Shown: one piece after another, positions 12,316 through 25,180 of the stretch
How positions within the stretch are numbered: position 1 is the first letter of the stretch
Layout: every line of letters begins with the position of its first letter
Assembly: GCF_005239225.2 (NCBI RefSeq)
Contig: NC_133296.1
Location: 16,637,675 to 16,701,674 of the forward strand
Source: Populus alba
Taxonomy: Eukaryota > Streptophyta > Magnoliopsida > Malpighiales > Salicaceae
DNA: 64,000 nt
Reading direction: 5' to 3'
Notes under the pieces: model-generated
What the model was told of the DNA's origin: nothing
The model's input: only the letters and a program-made list of their open reading frames with translations
The model's database searches: none
Translations under genes and position numbers: made by a program

Positions 12316-14121
12316 TTGTTGATTCATCTTGAAGTATAAAAGTTATTATACTTTATTCATTTAACACATTAGTTTTCACTCTTACGACGCCGTTTACACG
12401 GTTTCTTGTCTCGACTCTCGAGCAGTGCCTAATCGAGCAGTGCCTAATCGAGCAGCTTCTCTCTCGCGGTCCCGGTTTCCGTTGCTCGTGCTGAGAGGAT
12501 GATTCTGTATGGAGTAGTCTATTTCTGGAGTGTCTTCGAAGCCGCAGGATTCAATTTTCCCTTCTCCCATTTTCTCAGCAACCAAACAAGGACTATACAA
12601 TGACATACATGTCGGATCTCTTTTGTGGCACCCGTTCCCCATTTTCAAACATTTATTTTCAATGAATAATTATTGACACCAGACGTGAAATGCTTCCCGC
12701 GTTGCGTCTAGCGTCGCCTGTCTTAAATTTTCTGGTCATTCGAGGAAAAAAATTGAGGATTTCACATGTATTAAATCCATTAAATCTAAAATCTATAAAA
12801 TTCCAAGGAGAGTGGCATTCAATGGAAGTCGAATGCATGTCTTTGGATTATCAATCTTGTAATTGTTAAGTCTTTACTTGTTCGGATTGAAAACCACTCG
12901 GGGTTGGATGTGGAAGTGGAAGAGGTAGAGAGGAAGTTGCTGGTGGGAGGCAAGCAAAGGGCCTACTGGCAAGACTGGAGGCAACAAAGGTACTCTCTTT
13001 GTACTTGTCATCTCTGACATAGATTGGGAATAAGGTGCAGTAAGTGTTGCATTCCTGGTTATTACTGGGACTCTGCTCTGCTTTTATGAACAATGCATGC
13101 ATTTGCTGTCTTTGCAGTTTCCTATGAAGCTTAAAATATAAGAAACTCGAGTCACTTTTAACAAACTTCTAACATCTATCCATACTTCAAGGAAGTTTCA
13201 CATTGTTGTTTGCTTCTAGTATGAGAAATGACCTTTTCTCCATGGACAGGTGGGGGCGAGGTCGTGTTTAACACAAAATTTAGGCATTTGAGTGACTGAT
13301 TGGTACAGACATCCAAGTTTTCAAGCAGAAGATGCATCTTAAGAAGCAGAGATGGAGGAAAAAGATCCTACCGTTGGTTTACCAGTGATTGATGTGATGA
13401 TATCGTCAAGGGAACGGTTTCTCCAAACAACATATACATCATCTCCTTGAATTCAAGTGATTTCTTGATGTAAAATTTAATCATACTATTTCCTTCGATT
13501 ATCAAGGAATGTAATCAAGCTCCTTTTTCGATCATTGAATATATAACTAAGGAAATACCATAATCATATATGGCCCTTGATCCTTTTGATTGCAGAATGC
13601 TGTAACCCTTCCCTTCTGTTGTGAATACGAAGTTCCCAACTACCTGCTCCAGGATGGGATGCCTAATTTTATATGAGACATCTCAAGTTTACAAAAGATT
13701 CGGACACAACACAGGATTGCTTAAACATGTGACACCAAACAAAAAATCTCTACGTAATAATACAAATTTGTCTGTAATACAGAAAGACAAACTAGCTAAG
13801 CTCACAAGGGCCCCATCTTTGCTTGCAAAATCTCTTCCTCAACAATTGAGAAAGAGAGTGGAGTCAAAGAAGTACCAATAAAAAGACTATATTAAACCAA
13901 AAAAATCCACTCTTATCTTGTAAAAGATTCCCATGCACTTATCCAGATACAGTTAGTACCCACACTTCCTTCCATCCATTGAGCTTCCTGCACACAGAAT
14001 CATCAAAGCACAGTTCCTAGGTGACTGGATTTATAGACCCATGACACCCTTTTGAGCTTCACATAGAATCACCAACCAGCTAGTTTGTAGAGTTGAGCTT
14101 CTTGATTCTTGCACTGAAAAA
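12316..14121. other. Intergenic, no gene recognised
   Basis: Several short open frames occur (for example minus strand 12394-12648 and 12866-13102, plus strand 13621-13881), but none resembles a known family or has gene-like splicing. The final 100 bases before 14122 are probably the leader of the next gene. Confidence 0.45.
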
Positions 14122-17100
14122 ATGGCCGAAATTAAGGCCGATATTGCTTTAGACCACCGGCTGACAATTGCTGAGGTAACCGATATGTCAGCCCAAAAGC
14201 CTGACCCGAAAATTCGTGTAGCTTCGTTAGATATCTTCAGAGGCCTCACTGTTGCTGTATGTATACACCTCTCTCTCAAAATACTCAAATCTCTCTCAAA
14301 ATACTCAAACTATTTACTCTGTTTTCAAGTTTGTTGTTCTTAGCTCTAGATATGGTTGTATTATGTTAATCATTTAGTTTTAAGTGCTTCAATTTTTTGT
14401 TGGGTTCTTCATGGATATGGGTTCTCTTGTAATGACGGTCTGCCCACGATAGGTGTTGTTTATATTAACAATAAGTTACAGAATAGCACAAACGGGTCCA
14501 TAGCTCAGTGGTAGAGCATTTGACTGCAGATCAAGAGGTCACCGGTTCGAACCCGGTTGGGCCCTTTTAAACTTTTATTTTTAACGTGCACATTGCCCCC
14601 TTAATATCTTTTTATTTCCCACTTTAGTCCTCATACTTTTTATCCTTTCATTTAATTCCAATTAAGAACATCAATTCCCCCATTATTTTCTTATTTCCTA
14701 CTTCTTTTACGGGCCTTTTTGAATTTCCCCGATATTGTACTTTTCATCCTTTCATTTAATTCCAATTAAAAATGTATTAATTTCCCCATGGTTTCCTTAT
14801 TCTTACCTATGCTACGATTTGGCCCCTTTATCAAATATTTTTTTTCTTCTGCACTGTATATAGGCATCCTTGTCAAAAAGTTTATGAACCCGCCATAATC
14901 ACTTATTTATGATACTAAATTTGAGTGCTTTAATGGGGTTTATGTAGTTAATGATCTTGGTTGATGATGCTGGAGGAGAATGGCCAAAGATTGGACATGC
15001 ACCATGGAATGGTTGTAACCTTGCCGACTTCGTAATGCCTTTCTTTTTGTTCATAGTAGGAATGGCCATTCCTCTTGCTTTTAAGGTTGGCTTACCATTT
15101 CTTTCAATATATTTTGATAAGGAAAAGGTTTTAGAGGATACATAGATTTGTCATTACAAGTTCATGCTTGCTTATATATGTTCTTTGATTAATGTAGAGA
15201 ATTACAAGCCGGCACCATGCTGTCAAGAGGGTGATTGTTAGAACTTTGAAACTACTTTTCTGGGGTATTTTGTTACAAGGTTAGTTCTGTTCTGCTCCTA
15301 ACCTGCTTACAAGCTGTGTTTCATGCTTATGTTGTCCTTTGATGAAACAACAATACATGGAAGCAACAAAATTGTGATATTGAGTTTGGTAGAGAACATT
15401 CTTTAAGCCTATGTACCGTGTCTAAAATGTAAATGCAGTAAGAAACAAAGTTTTTTGTTCCTGCCCTTGAATGTTAATGATGTTCTTCGACAACTTGCCA
15501 TAGTTTGCGAAAGCTAGTAGTAATGGGATAGGGAGATTCCAACCTGAACACTCCAATTCTTAAGGCTCGACCTCGAGTCTTTTATCATCAAACTGCCATC
15601 TCGTTAGCAGCTGAATTTGAACAAGGAGTCAGCTTTCATGCTATCTTGGTATGCAGTAATTAAGAGTTATTTCTGAGGAATGAAATGCAATAGAATCAAA
15701 AGATAAAACATTATTTTCGTTCTCTTGCTTGACAGTGCTTAATGTTATTACAATTATGTAGGGGGCTTCTCCCATGCTCCTGACAAACTTACTTATGGAG
15801 TTGACATGAAGAAGATAAGATGGTGTGGGATTCTTCAGGTGGTGCTGGTTTTGATATTGATATGTATGCATAATTTAGGTTGTCAGAAATATACTTATAC
15901 AGCAACTTGATTCTTTCTCTTCAGAGAATTGCTTTTGCTTACTTAGTAGTGGCACTGATGGAAATATTTACCAAAAAAAAGCAAACCAGGGAGCTACCAC
16001 CTGGATGGCTCTCCATTTACAAGCTATATAGCTCGCAATGGTAAGTTTATACTCTCGTGACTACTGAGTATTTTCATTAGATTTCTAGACCAGATCTTCA
16101 ATGATCGCTCTGTGCTAAATTTTGCAGGCTGATGGGAGTATGTATACTTGTTATTTACTTGGCTGTAATCTACGGGACTTACGTGCCTCACTGGCAGTTC
16201 ACTGTCAACGATAGAGACAGTGCTGATTATGGGAAGGTTTTCACTGTAAGCACCTACTCTGTCGCTCCTGCAACATTTCCCTTGATCTGGATAACTTCCT
16301 GTATGCTTAAACCTGAATAGTATAGTATTTGATTTCATATCATCAATTTTCTAACAGTGACCACATTTTCCTTGTGGTTGACTTTTAATTAGGGATGGTA
16401 CTATAACTATCCACAACGATTTTACATTTGGATTTATTTTCTACCTACATTTGAGCCCTGTCAATTCCAATTTCCAGGTAGAGTGTGCTGTCAGAGGAAA
16501 ACTGGATCCTCCTTGTAATGCAGTTGGTTTCATCGATAGAGAAATTTTAGGAATCAATCACATGTATCAGCATCCAGCTTGGAAGAGATCTGAGGTGAGT
16601 AGCAATTTTGTTTGCGGCTGCTCATTATTTTTTAGATGTTAAACCATTTGTTTGTAACTATAGAAGTGAGAGCTTATGATTTTTGCCAAAGCGCTGCAGG
16701 CCTGCACAGAGAATTCCCCAAATGAGGGGCCTTTCCGAACCAGTGCTCCGTCGTGGTGCAAAGCTCCTTTTGAACCTGAAGGAATCCTAAGGTTTGTTGT
16801 ACACAACCTAACTAATTAGTCACTGAATCTTATAATTTGATTCAATAGCGAGCAGCCTTACCTTTTTCCTACTTGGGAAACCACAAGATAGAAAATCATT
16901 CAGCTCATTCATCATGTTTAGGATATGCCAAAATGCTTATCCACCACCAGAAATTGTAAGATGCAACACTGATAATTAAGCAGTTAACCATAAACTTTTA
17001 TCTGCTCAAGGAAGGGAATGCTTGAGAGACAATGCACATAATGGCAATGTGAAATTCTCTAGTTCCAGGGAAATTTCATGTGTGGATCACCCATCCCTCT

Positions 17101-18121
17101 AGAAAAGAAGTCCAGATTGAATGCACACTGCCTTTTATGCTGTACACGCATCTTGAGAAAATGTCTAACTGGATATGTGGATTTCAATCTCATTACTTGC
17201 AGCTCAATATCTGCAGTTCTTTCCACCATCATTGGAGTTCATTTTGGACATGTGCTTGTATATATGAGGGTTAGTTTTGTTGTTTTAAGCATGTAAATGC
17301 TTGGCTTAAATCTAGATCTTGCCTTACTGCTTTGAAAAATCTTTGAACTCCAGGGTCATGCAGCTAGACTGAAGCATTGGATTGTGATGGGATTTGCCCT
17401 TCTTATTTCAGGGCTTGTTCTTCATTTCACACATGGTGAGAACTGAAATACGATATATGCATATTTTCATAGGAGAATGCTAACCCTTTTTTTTCCTTCG
17501 CAGCGATTCCCTTAAATAAGCAACTATACACTTTCAGCTATGTTTGTGTAACATCCGGAGCAGCAGCATTGGTGTTTTCATCCATCTACGCCCTGGTATG
17601 CTGTTGTCACAGCTGAACCATTTTCGGGTTATAAAATCAGGGACCCTAGTTTGAAACTGTGAATAGGTTACTTCTGATATGAAACAATTTCATTTTCCTT
17701 CAAGGTTGATATTTGGGGTTGGAAGTGCATCTTTCAGCCACTAGCATGGATTGGCATGAACGCAATGCTTGTTTATGTCATGGCTGCTGAAGGCATCTTT
17801 GCTGGTTTCATCAATGGGTGGTACTACAATGATCCTCACAATACACTGGTGAGTTTTCGACGAACCTTGCAATGTTTTCACCTTTCATCTTTCCAGTTTT
17901 CTTATCAAACCTTAGGACATGAAGTTCATGGTTCTACCCTAGTTTGCTGGCTTAATTCAATCCATCTGTTGCAGATATACTGGATTCAAAAGCATATTTT
18001 TATAGGAGTTTGGCATTCTCAAAGAGTTGGCATTCTACTTTATGTTATCTTTGCAGAGATCCTCTTCTGGGGCATGGTTGCAGGCATTTTCCATCGCCTA
18101 GAAATTTACTGGAAGCTTTAA
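14122..18121 (+). CDS. Heparan-alpha-glucosaminide N-acetyltransferase-like membrane protein
   Basis: The animal homologue (HGSNAT) moves an acetyl group from cytosolic acetyl-CoA to heparan sulfate glucosamine inside lysosomes. Plants lack heparan sulfate, so the substrate of the plant protein is unknown. Thirteen exons: 14122-14256, 14948-15085, 15198-15279, 15762-15838, 15925-16040, 16128-16245, 16478-16594, 16700-16791, 17203-17269, 17354-17435, 17504-17595, 17705-17848 and 17975-18121. They total 1407 bp, 468 residues, all GT-AG and in phase. The family signature LDIFRGLTVA (about residue 36) is followed by ILVDDAGGEWP, HAPWNGCNLADFVMPFFLF and HWQFTV. A loop with four Cys (VECAVRGKLDPPCN, ACTEN, PSWCKAP) is probably lumenal. 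Many hydrophobic segments follow, for example FALLISGLVLHF and LLYVIFAEILFWGMVAGIF. The neighbours are unrelated genes. Confidence 0.92.
14494..14565 (+). tRNA. tRNA-Cys (anticodon GCA), inside intron 1 of the acetyltransferase gene
   Basis: Acceptor stem GGGTCCA pairs with TGGGCCC (one T-G wobble), discriminator T. The D arm is GCTCAGTGGTAGAGC, the anticodon arm is TTTGACTGCAGATCAA with GCA, and the T arm is CCGGTTCGAACCCGG. There are 72 bases, no intron, followed by a T run (14566-14569) able to stop RNA polymerase III. It lies on the same strand as the host gene. Confidence 0.95.
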
Positions 18122-19704
18122 TTACTATTTATCTGCTGTATATTCTGTGATAGCCACATAAAGTTCTGTAGATTGTCCGTGATTTACCAGCTTAATGTGG
18201 TCAACAACTGATCTTTGCGATACAGCAAGGGGAGCTTTGTTCATTTCACAAGTTTCTGGATGATTTATAGAACAGGAAAGGCCAAAGATTGGCCGGTTGT
18301 GCCCAAAATGTTTGTAATATTAATGAAATGTCTGCTACCTAAATGGTCAAGCGTTGTTGAAGCTTCAAACATGCCAAGGTCAAAAACCAGAGTTCCTTAT
18401 ATTTCTAACATCCTCCATAAGCTAACAACACCACTTGCTTGCTTAAATCTCACTCGAAAAGTTCTCGAATAGCAGTTTATTTGATATAAAAAGAACAATC
18501 CAAATCAGCTAAACAGCACCATGAAATTGATGCCTATGGCAATCTTAGCCTGTTTTTAGCATTACAGTAGATTTTGCGTTTCTAAAAAGTACATTTTGAA
18601 AAAAGTCATGTATTATAATTTTTTCTTAACTAAAATCTTAAAAGAGAGTTTAAGGTAAAACTATATAGGATGTTGATTGGTTTGAATAAAATATATATCT
18701 TAATATAGAAACAAATGAATTCTTAATAAAAAAAAAATCATTTTTTACATTTGATATAAAATTTTTTCTAGGAATGAATAGCTGTTTTTCTTTTTACTTG
18801 GGAAAAATTGGAACTCGAAATCTCTTATAGAAAAGAGGAATGCTAATACCATAAATTATTGTATGTATTTAGTTCATCAATTTATTCATAAACTAGGTCA
18901 AAACAAATATGATTCATGGATTAACTTGTGCATTATCATATGATCCCTTTTTATTTTATTTTATTCATCCATATGTCTTGGTCTATTCTTTAAATGGATT
19001 GGTAAATCGGCTGAACACAAACTATCCATACAATAATATTATAATTAATCAAATATTTATGTGTAATCATCCTACAATATCAAATTAAATATTTATTAAT
19101 GCCTATTTTTATTAAATATATAATGGACATAATAACATAATTGCACGCTACAATACATATGTCAAATATAAAATACTTGTGTGTTCTACTCCACTTATTA
19201 TTGATAACTTTTATTGGTGTCACTAAATTTATTTTATTATCGAGACTTTTTAAAGTATTGGCATTCTCAATTGCAATATTTACTAAACTATGTTATTTTT
19301 ATAAAATAAAAAATTCTATGTTATTCCCAAACTATGTTAGAAAATAAATTTACCCACTAGGGACCTAACATGGGTTAAGTTTTAGATTAAGAGCTCACTT
19401 AAAAAAAAAAAATTATTTTTGAAAAAAATTAAAAATTTTCTTGTAAAATTTATTTTAAAAGAATATTATTTTAAATAATATTATTTTGTATTTACCTATT
19501 CAATTTGCACAAGTCGTGGGCTAACCGGTTATTATATAACTTTGCTCATGCCTGAACCCTAAAAAAAATCATCTTTCTACTCGAGCAGCTTGTGTCCAAT
19601 ACAGAATAAAGCCCAGAAAAAAAACAGTAACCTCAAGCCCATCATTTCCTGTCTTCGGCAACACGCAGAGAAAATAAATATAAACAAAAATAAAAATATT
19701 TTAT

Positions 19705-19738
<34 letters not shown>

Positions 19739-19801
19739 ACTCAACCTTTTCTTCTCAGTTCTCTCTAAATTTCTTTGCTTTAAGCTCGAATCTTGATAAC
19801 C
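18122..19801. other. Intergenic, 3' region of the acetyltransferase gene and 5' leader of RPT5
   Basis: About 18122-18480 may be 3' untranslated sequence. From 18480 to 19560 it is AT-rich with no gene seen. The last 230 bases carry the CT repeat listed separately and then the RPT5 start codon. Confidence 0.5.
19707..19736. repeat. (CT)15 microsatellite in the RPT5 leader
   Basis: Fifteen uninterrupted CT units end about 65 bases before the RPT5 start codon, most likely in its 5' untranslated region. Such pyrimidine tracts are common in plant leaders and core promoters. A related TC run lies in intron 1 near 19930-19950. Confidence 0.9.
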
Positions 19802-22800
19802 ATGGCAACCCCGATGGTGGAGGATTCAAGCTTCGAAGATGACCAGCTTGCTTCCATGACTACTGAAGATATCACAAGAAAGTCTCGTCTTCTTGATAAC
19901 GAGATTCGCATTCTCAAGGTGATTTTTCTGTCTCTCTCTCTCTCTCTGTCTGTGGCGATAAAAACAGCAATTATAATGGTTGACTTGCTTGCTGCGTGTC
20001 TAGGGATGTTTTGTGTATTTAGGGTTTTGGTTTTGCTAGTGAAGGAAAGGATTGGTTTGTTTATGTTACTGGTTTGTAATTGTGACTTCACTAATAATAA
20101 GTCAAAATCCGGAATTTTTTGTGTGATGAATTGCAGGAAATTAATCGGTTTTTTTGGTAGTTTCTGATTTTTTTAACTGGGTCTTTTTGTTTGTAATTCT
20201 GATTTAAAACTGTGTACTGGGATTGATTGGGTTATTGCTTATGGAAGTGATAGTGTTTTTAGTGGTTGTGTTTGTGTGTATAAAGTTTGGGAAAGTGGTT
20301 ACTTTTTTGTTTGAAGTGAGTGTTTTAGAATGCACAGATTTGTTTGAGTAGTGAACTTAAGTATTTTTTTTGGGTGGTGTTTTGATTGGTGTGTGTTTGT
20401 GGGGAATGTAGGAAGAGGTGCAGAGAACGAATCTGGAGCTGGATTCATATAAGGAGAAGATAAAGGAGAATCAAGAGAAGATAAAACTCAACAAGCAGCT
20501 GCCATACCTGGTTGGCAACATTGTCGAGGTAAATCTTGTTGACATTCATTTTTAATGCCTAGATGTTCGACAATGATGGAGTGTTTGAAGACTGTAACTT
20601 AAGTTGAATTACACTCCTGTGGACTAAACATGAGTAGCTGTTCTGGTGTCTTCCCTTTGCAATGCAAAATTTCTATTTTAAAACAGCCCTTTTTCCTGAA
20701 AATCAAATGGTTGGGATTTTGCTATGAATATTGTTCAGACATTGGCTGTATTGTCCTGTTGTACTGTTGCTAGAAAAATGTGATGAGAAAGCTCATGACT
20801 TGCTCTTCGAGTTTATCACTTGGTTATCTCATTCCCACTGCAAAGAAAATATAAATTTTATTCTCCAACTTTCCAACTTTCAGGGGTTCAATTGAATGTT
20901 AATAAAGTCGGTTGTTTTTAATAGAAGTTCTAGCAATGTTGGCACTAACTCCATATTTTGGCGTCAATGCATTTATAGATTTTGGAAATGAACCCAGAAG
21001 ACGAGGCTGAAGAAGATGGGGCAAACATTGACCTTGACTCTCAAAGGAAGGGTAAATGTGTTGTGCTGAAAACATCAACTCGCCAGGTGAGCCATCTTAT
21101 GTAGTGCTCTTGTATCTGACTGGTAGACTAGAAACAAGGTAGTGATGATGGAAAAGTGATGTGCAAAATTAAAATTCAATGGTGCTTGATCTTCTATTTT
21201 CTTTAGAAGCAGTTGAACTCATACTTTTAGAGCAGCTCATGTATATTAGCCCTGATGTTCTTACTTTCAATTCAAAAACCTGTTTAATTTTATCATCTTT
21301 TGATTTGACAGAAGTTTAGACATTGAAGAAATTGTATAATGATACAATAGCTTGGCCACATTTATCAAGATTTATAAATTTAAATTCTTCCTCAAATGCA
21401 GACTATTTTTCTTCCTGTTGTTGGGCTTGTTGATCCTGACAAGTTAAAACCTGGGGACCTGGTTGGAGTCAACAAAGATAGCTACCTGATTTTGGATACT
21501 CTACCGTCAGAATATGATTCACGAGTTAAGGCCATGGAGGTTGATGAAAAACCCACAGAAGACTACAATGATATTGGAGGCTTGGAGAAGCAGGTGGATT
21601 TTGACTCAAAAGCATGATATATAGGAGCGGTTCTTTTATTGTTTCTGTTAGATGATAATACCTAATTTTGTTCCTTCTGCAACAGATCCAAGAATTAGTT
21701 GAGGCTATTGTATTGCCCATGACTCACCAGGAGCGATTTCAGAAGTTGGGTATTCGTCCTCCCAAAGGTATCCTCTTGTACGGACCTCCCGGAACTGGGA
21801 AAACATTGATGGCCCGTGCTTGTGCTGCACAAACAAATGCCACTTTCTTAAAGTTGGCAGGCCCACAACTTGTTCAGGTATAGCAATTTTTATAGTACAT
21901 CATATTCCCTCTTTCGAATACTGCTTTTTCCTTTTGTTTCCAAAACTGAGAGTTGGGTGCTCCTCTTTTTGCACTGTAACTTGAAAGATGTTTTGTGATG
22001 CACTTATGGGAATACCATGACTAGTTAGATTTGAGAAGAAAGCGTATTTACAAAATGCAATGTTTCTAATCTTGTTTTTTTTTATAACAAAGTAGTCTTG
22101 TATAGGAGTAATTTAACTTTAATCATTTTTAGATGTTCATTGGAGATGGAGCCAAACTTGTCCGTGATGCCTTCCAGCTTGCAAAAGAGAAATCTCCCTG
22201 CATCATTTTTATAGATGAAATTGATGCTATTGGCACAAAGCGGTTTGACAGGTTGCATTTCTACTTCTTCAGCAATCAACTTGCTTTCACTTTTGATAGT
22301 TAGCTTTTCAAAGTTGGAGTTCTGTTCTTGCTGCTTAATTTTATTGTAGCTGATTTTAAAAATATCCTGTCCCTGTGTGCAGTGAGGTTAGTGGAGATAG
22401 GGAAGTGCAGAGGACCATGTTAGAATTGCTCAATCAGCTTGATGGCTTTAGCAGTGATGACAGGATTAAGGTTTGTTGATGCTTCTGTGACGCTAGATGT
22501 TTCTTCAATAAATGAATTGTTTTCTGTATGTTCTTGGGGTGGATGGCTTCTGTAAAAATATCTGCTGTGTTTGTGATTAATGGCAGTCGCAATTTCTTGT
22601 TATAATTTCAGGTGATTGCTGCAACAAATCGTGCTGATATCCTGGACCCAGCCCTCATGCGATCAGGTCGACTGGATCGCAAAATTGAATTTCCACATCC
22701 AAGTGAAGAAGCTAGAGCTCGAATTTTGCAGGTTTGTCACATCACAATTGCTTGATGGCCCTTTTCACTCTTGTGTGAAAACAATAGTTTTAATTGCATT

Positions 22801-23196
22801 GGTTTTTCCCGCTGATGTTGTAGATCCATTCAAGGAAGATGAACGTCCATCCTGACGTGAACTTTGAAGAGCTTGCTCGCTCCACAGATGATTTTAATGG
22901 GGCACAGCTGAAAGCAGTTTGTGTCGAAGCTGGGATGCTAGCTCTTCGCCGTGATGCAACCGAGGTACTCTCACACATCTCCTGTTTCGTTGTCTTTTCC
23001 AAGACCCTTTTTTTTTTTTTCTTACAAGCGAGAACCTGACCTGTCAACAATTATTTCGAAAGTAGTTCACGAAGCAAGCTCTAACTAAATTCTTGTATTG
23101 GGATGGATTTCAAAACAGGTGAATCATGAGGATTTTAATGAAGGTATCATCCAGGTGCAAGCGAAGAAAAAAGCCAGTCTTAATTATTATGCATAA
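19802..23196 (+). CDS. RPT5: 26S proteasome regulatory ATPase subunit RPT5 (6A/TBP1 type)
   Basis: One of six AAA ATPases in the base of the 19S regulatory particle, which unfolds ubiquitinated substrates and opens the 20S gate. Ten exons: 19802-19918, 20412-20528, 20979-21086, 21402-21593, 21686-21877, 22133-22251, 22383-22470, 22612-22731, 22824-22964 and 23119-23196. They total 1272 bp, 423 residues (Arabidopsis RPT5A is 424), all in phase. An N-terminal coiled coil ([20 protein letters not shown]) and OB domain precede the AAA domain. Walker A is GPPGTGKT (about residue 211), Walker B is IIFIDEIDA (about 267), the pore-loop region is MFIGDG, and the second region of homology is [20 protein letters not shown]. 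The C-terminus YYA is the HbYX-type tail that docks into the 20S ring. It looks intact. A partial pseudogene copy lies at 44698-48895. Confidence 0.97.
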
Positions 23197-25180
23197 ACTA
23201 GCAACAAAGCCACGTCTTGTCTGTGGCTTTAAAGTGTTTATGTGTACTATATTTTCAATGACAATTGCAACTTTTTTTTTAAAAAAATCAAATGATGAGT
23301 TTATGTTTATGTTTTTCTTTTTGCATGATTGGAATTGTGGGTGGTAGTAATTGTGGTTTAAAGTATTTTTTGTTTTGAAATGTATGATGTTTTTTTTTTT
23401 TAAATATTTTTTAAAATTAATATATTAAAACGTATTTCTAAACAGATTCCCACGCACACACCTTGTGATAATTTTAAACTACCTTAATTTAACTTGATTA
23501 GAGTTGGATTAATTTAAGTTAATTACTATTTTGTTTTATCAAAAAAAAAAATTAATATTGTTTTGGTTTTTTATATAAAAAAATCTTCCAGAGATGGTTT
23601 GGGTTGGTTAGGTTAATGTTTTATTTCAGTTTCTTGGGGTGTCGGGTTTGGAGTTTGGACTATAAGTTTCGCTGATTAATCTACTAATTCATATCAGTAT
23701 CGGGATTTTACATGACTGAAACCATCTTATTTCAATGTACGGCTAATTAATATTAAAATAAATAATATGATAAATAATTTTATCATGTTACGTCATAGGG
23801 TTCAGAAAAAGAAACAATGACTTAATTTGGAATGTTCTTCCTATGCAAACAGTAATTTAGATTATTCCATTTTAATATTTTTTTCAAGAATAAAATTCAA
23901 AATAATAACAATCACCGAAATTATTGTATTCAATGTTAATTATAAAAATATAGTTATAAAAACTGCTACTCCAAACCTAGTTGTTAATTTCGGATTCGGA
24001 TAGAAAAAAAAATTAATTAACCAGATTAAAATTATATATTGATTTGTTAATTAAATCAAAACTTGATTCTTGACATCTAAATTTAAAAAAAAAAACTAGG
24101 AAAAACAACATTTGAATGCTTAAGAAAAAAAAAAAATTAAGGTCTGACTTGAAATCTTCTCACCTGTTACCCGTTAGATACTTACAACTACGCTTTATAT
24201 TAGTTAAAAATAAAAAACAAATAAAAAATCTAACTATTCAGGATATCCTAAAATATTATATTATATTTTATGTGGAAAAAATATAATATTATGTATTTAT
24301 TATGGACACACTTATTGCATCGTGAACTACTTTATAGACAAAGTCTTTTCATTGTAGACAATATTATAGCATTATAGAAACGTTATCTTTATTGTTTGTT
24401 AATCAAAAAGTATTCTTGAGCGTATTATTTTTTTTTGTTTTTTGTGTCAAAAGCTGCTGGAACTGACTGGACAGTCAGATCTAAATTGCTTCTAACAGGT
24501 GTTGAGTATACCTTGACAATCAAACTCAACACTATTGACTTATGCTTTTAATCAGACTTGGATATGTTTAATTTTTTTTTTTATTTTTTTAGATTTTTTT
24601 TATTTAATTAATTTTTATATGATAAAGAAGAAATGAATTGATAAGATTTTTTTTATATTATATAAAAATTAAATGATGATAATTTTTTTTTATTTAAAGT
24701 TGGATTTATTTTCTCTTATATTAATGGGAATTTTTATATTGCTAGCAGAACTCAACAAGATTGAGCCGTCCTATCGACAAGATTCAATAGAGTTGAAGTG
24801 CGGTAAAATCCAAGTACACTTAATATATTATTTTTTATATTAAAAAAATATTATTAATCTAATATGGAGCGCTGCCAATATGCTATTGGGTAAATTAAAA
24901 AATATCAAGAAGATACCAGGCAGCAGCAGACTCAGCAGAAAGGAGAGAGTTGCTAGGAAAGTCACTGGGGTCATATAATATGATTGTTTGACTTGACTTC
25001 ACAAACTAAGGTAGTCTCTCTGCCTCTCTCCCTCTCTGCAGTTGCTCTAAGCAAATTCTTTCACTCATTATATCTGCTACATCCATCTCCATAGTTTTTC
25101 AAATATCGCAGTAGTGATCATCCTTTACTTGTGGTTTTCCTGCTAAACAAAGGCAGAACATTGGCTATGGAGTTAGTTCC
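23197..25180. other. Intergenic between RPT5 and the NBS-LRR gene; duplicated at 48.9-50.0 and 60.9-61.3 kb
   Basis: AT-rich. About 23197-24265 closely matches 48896-50010, and 24265-24360 plus 24866-25180 match about 60877-61295, so this is part of a segmental duplication. About 505 bases (roughly 24361-24865) have no counterpart in the second copy. The last 150 bases (a CTCTCTGCCTCTCTCCCTCTC run, then TCCATCTCC) look like a leader. Confidence 0.7.

Noticed and set aside
12394..12648. 84-codon minus frame with a RLGTA repeat
   Set aside because: The repeat comes from a short duplication (GAGCAGTGCCTAATC) and no family resemblance is seen.
13621..13881. 86-codon plus frame
   Set aside because: No recognisable domain, no splice context, composition like random AT-rich DNA.
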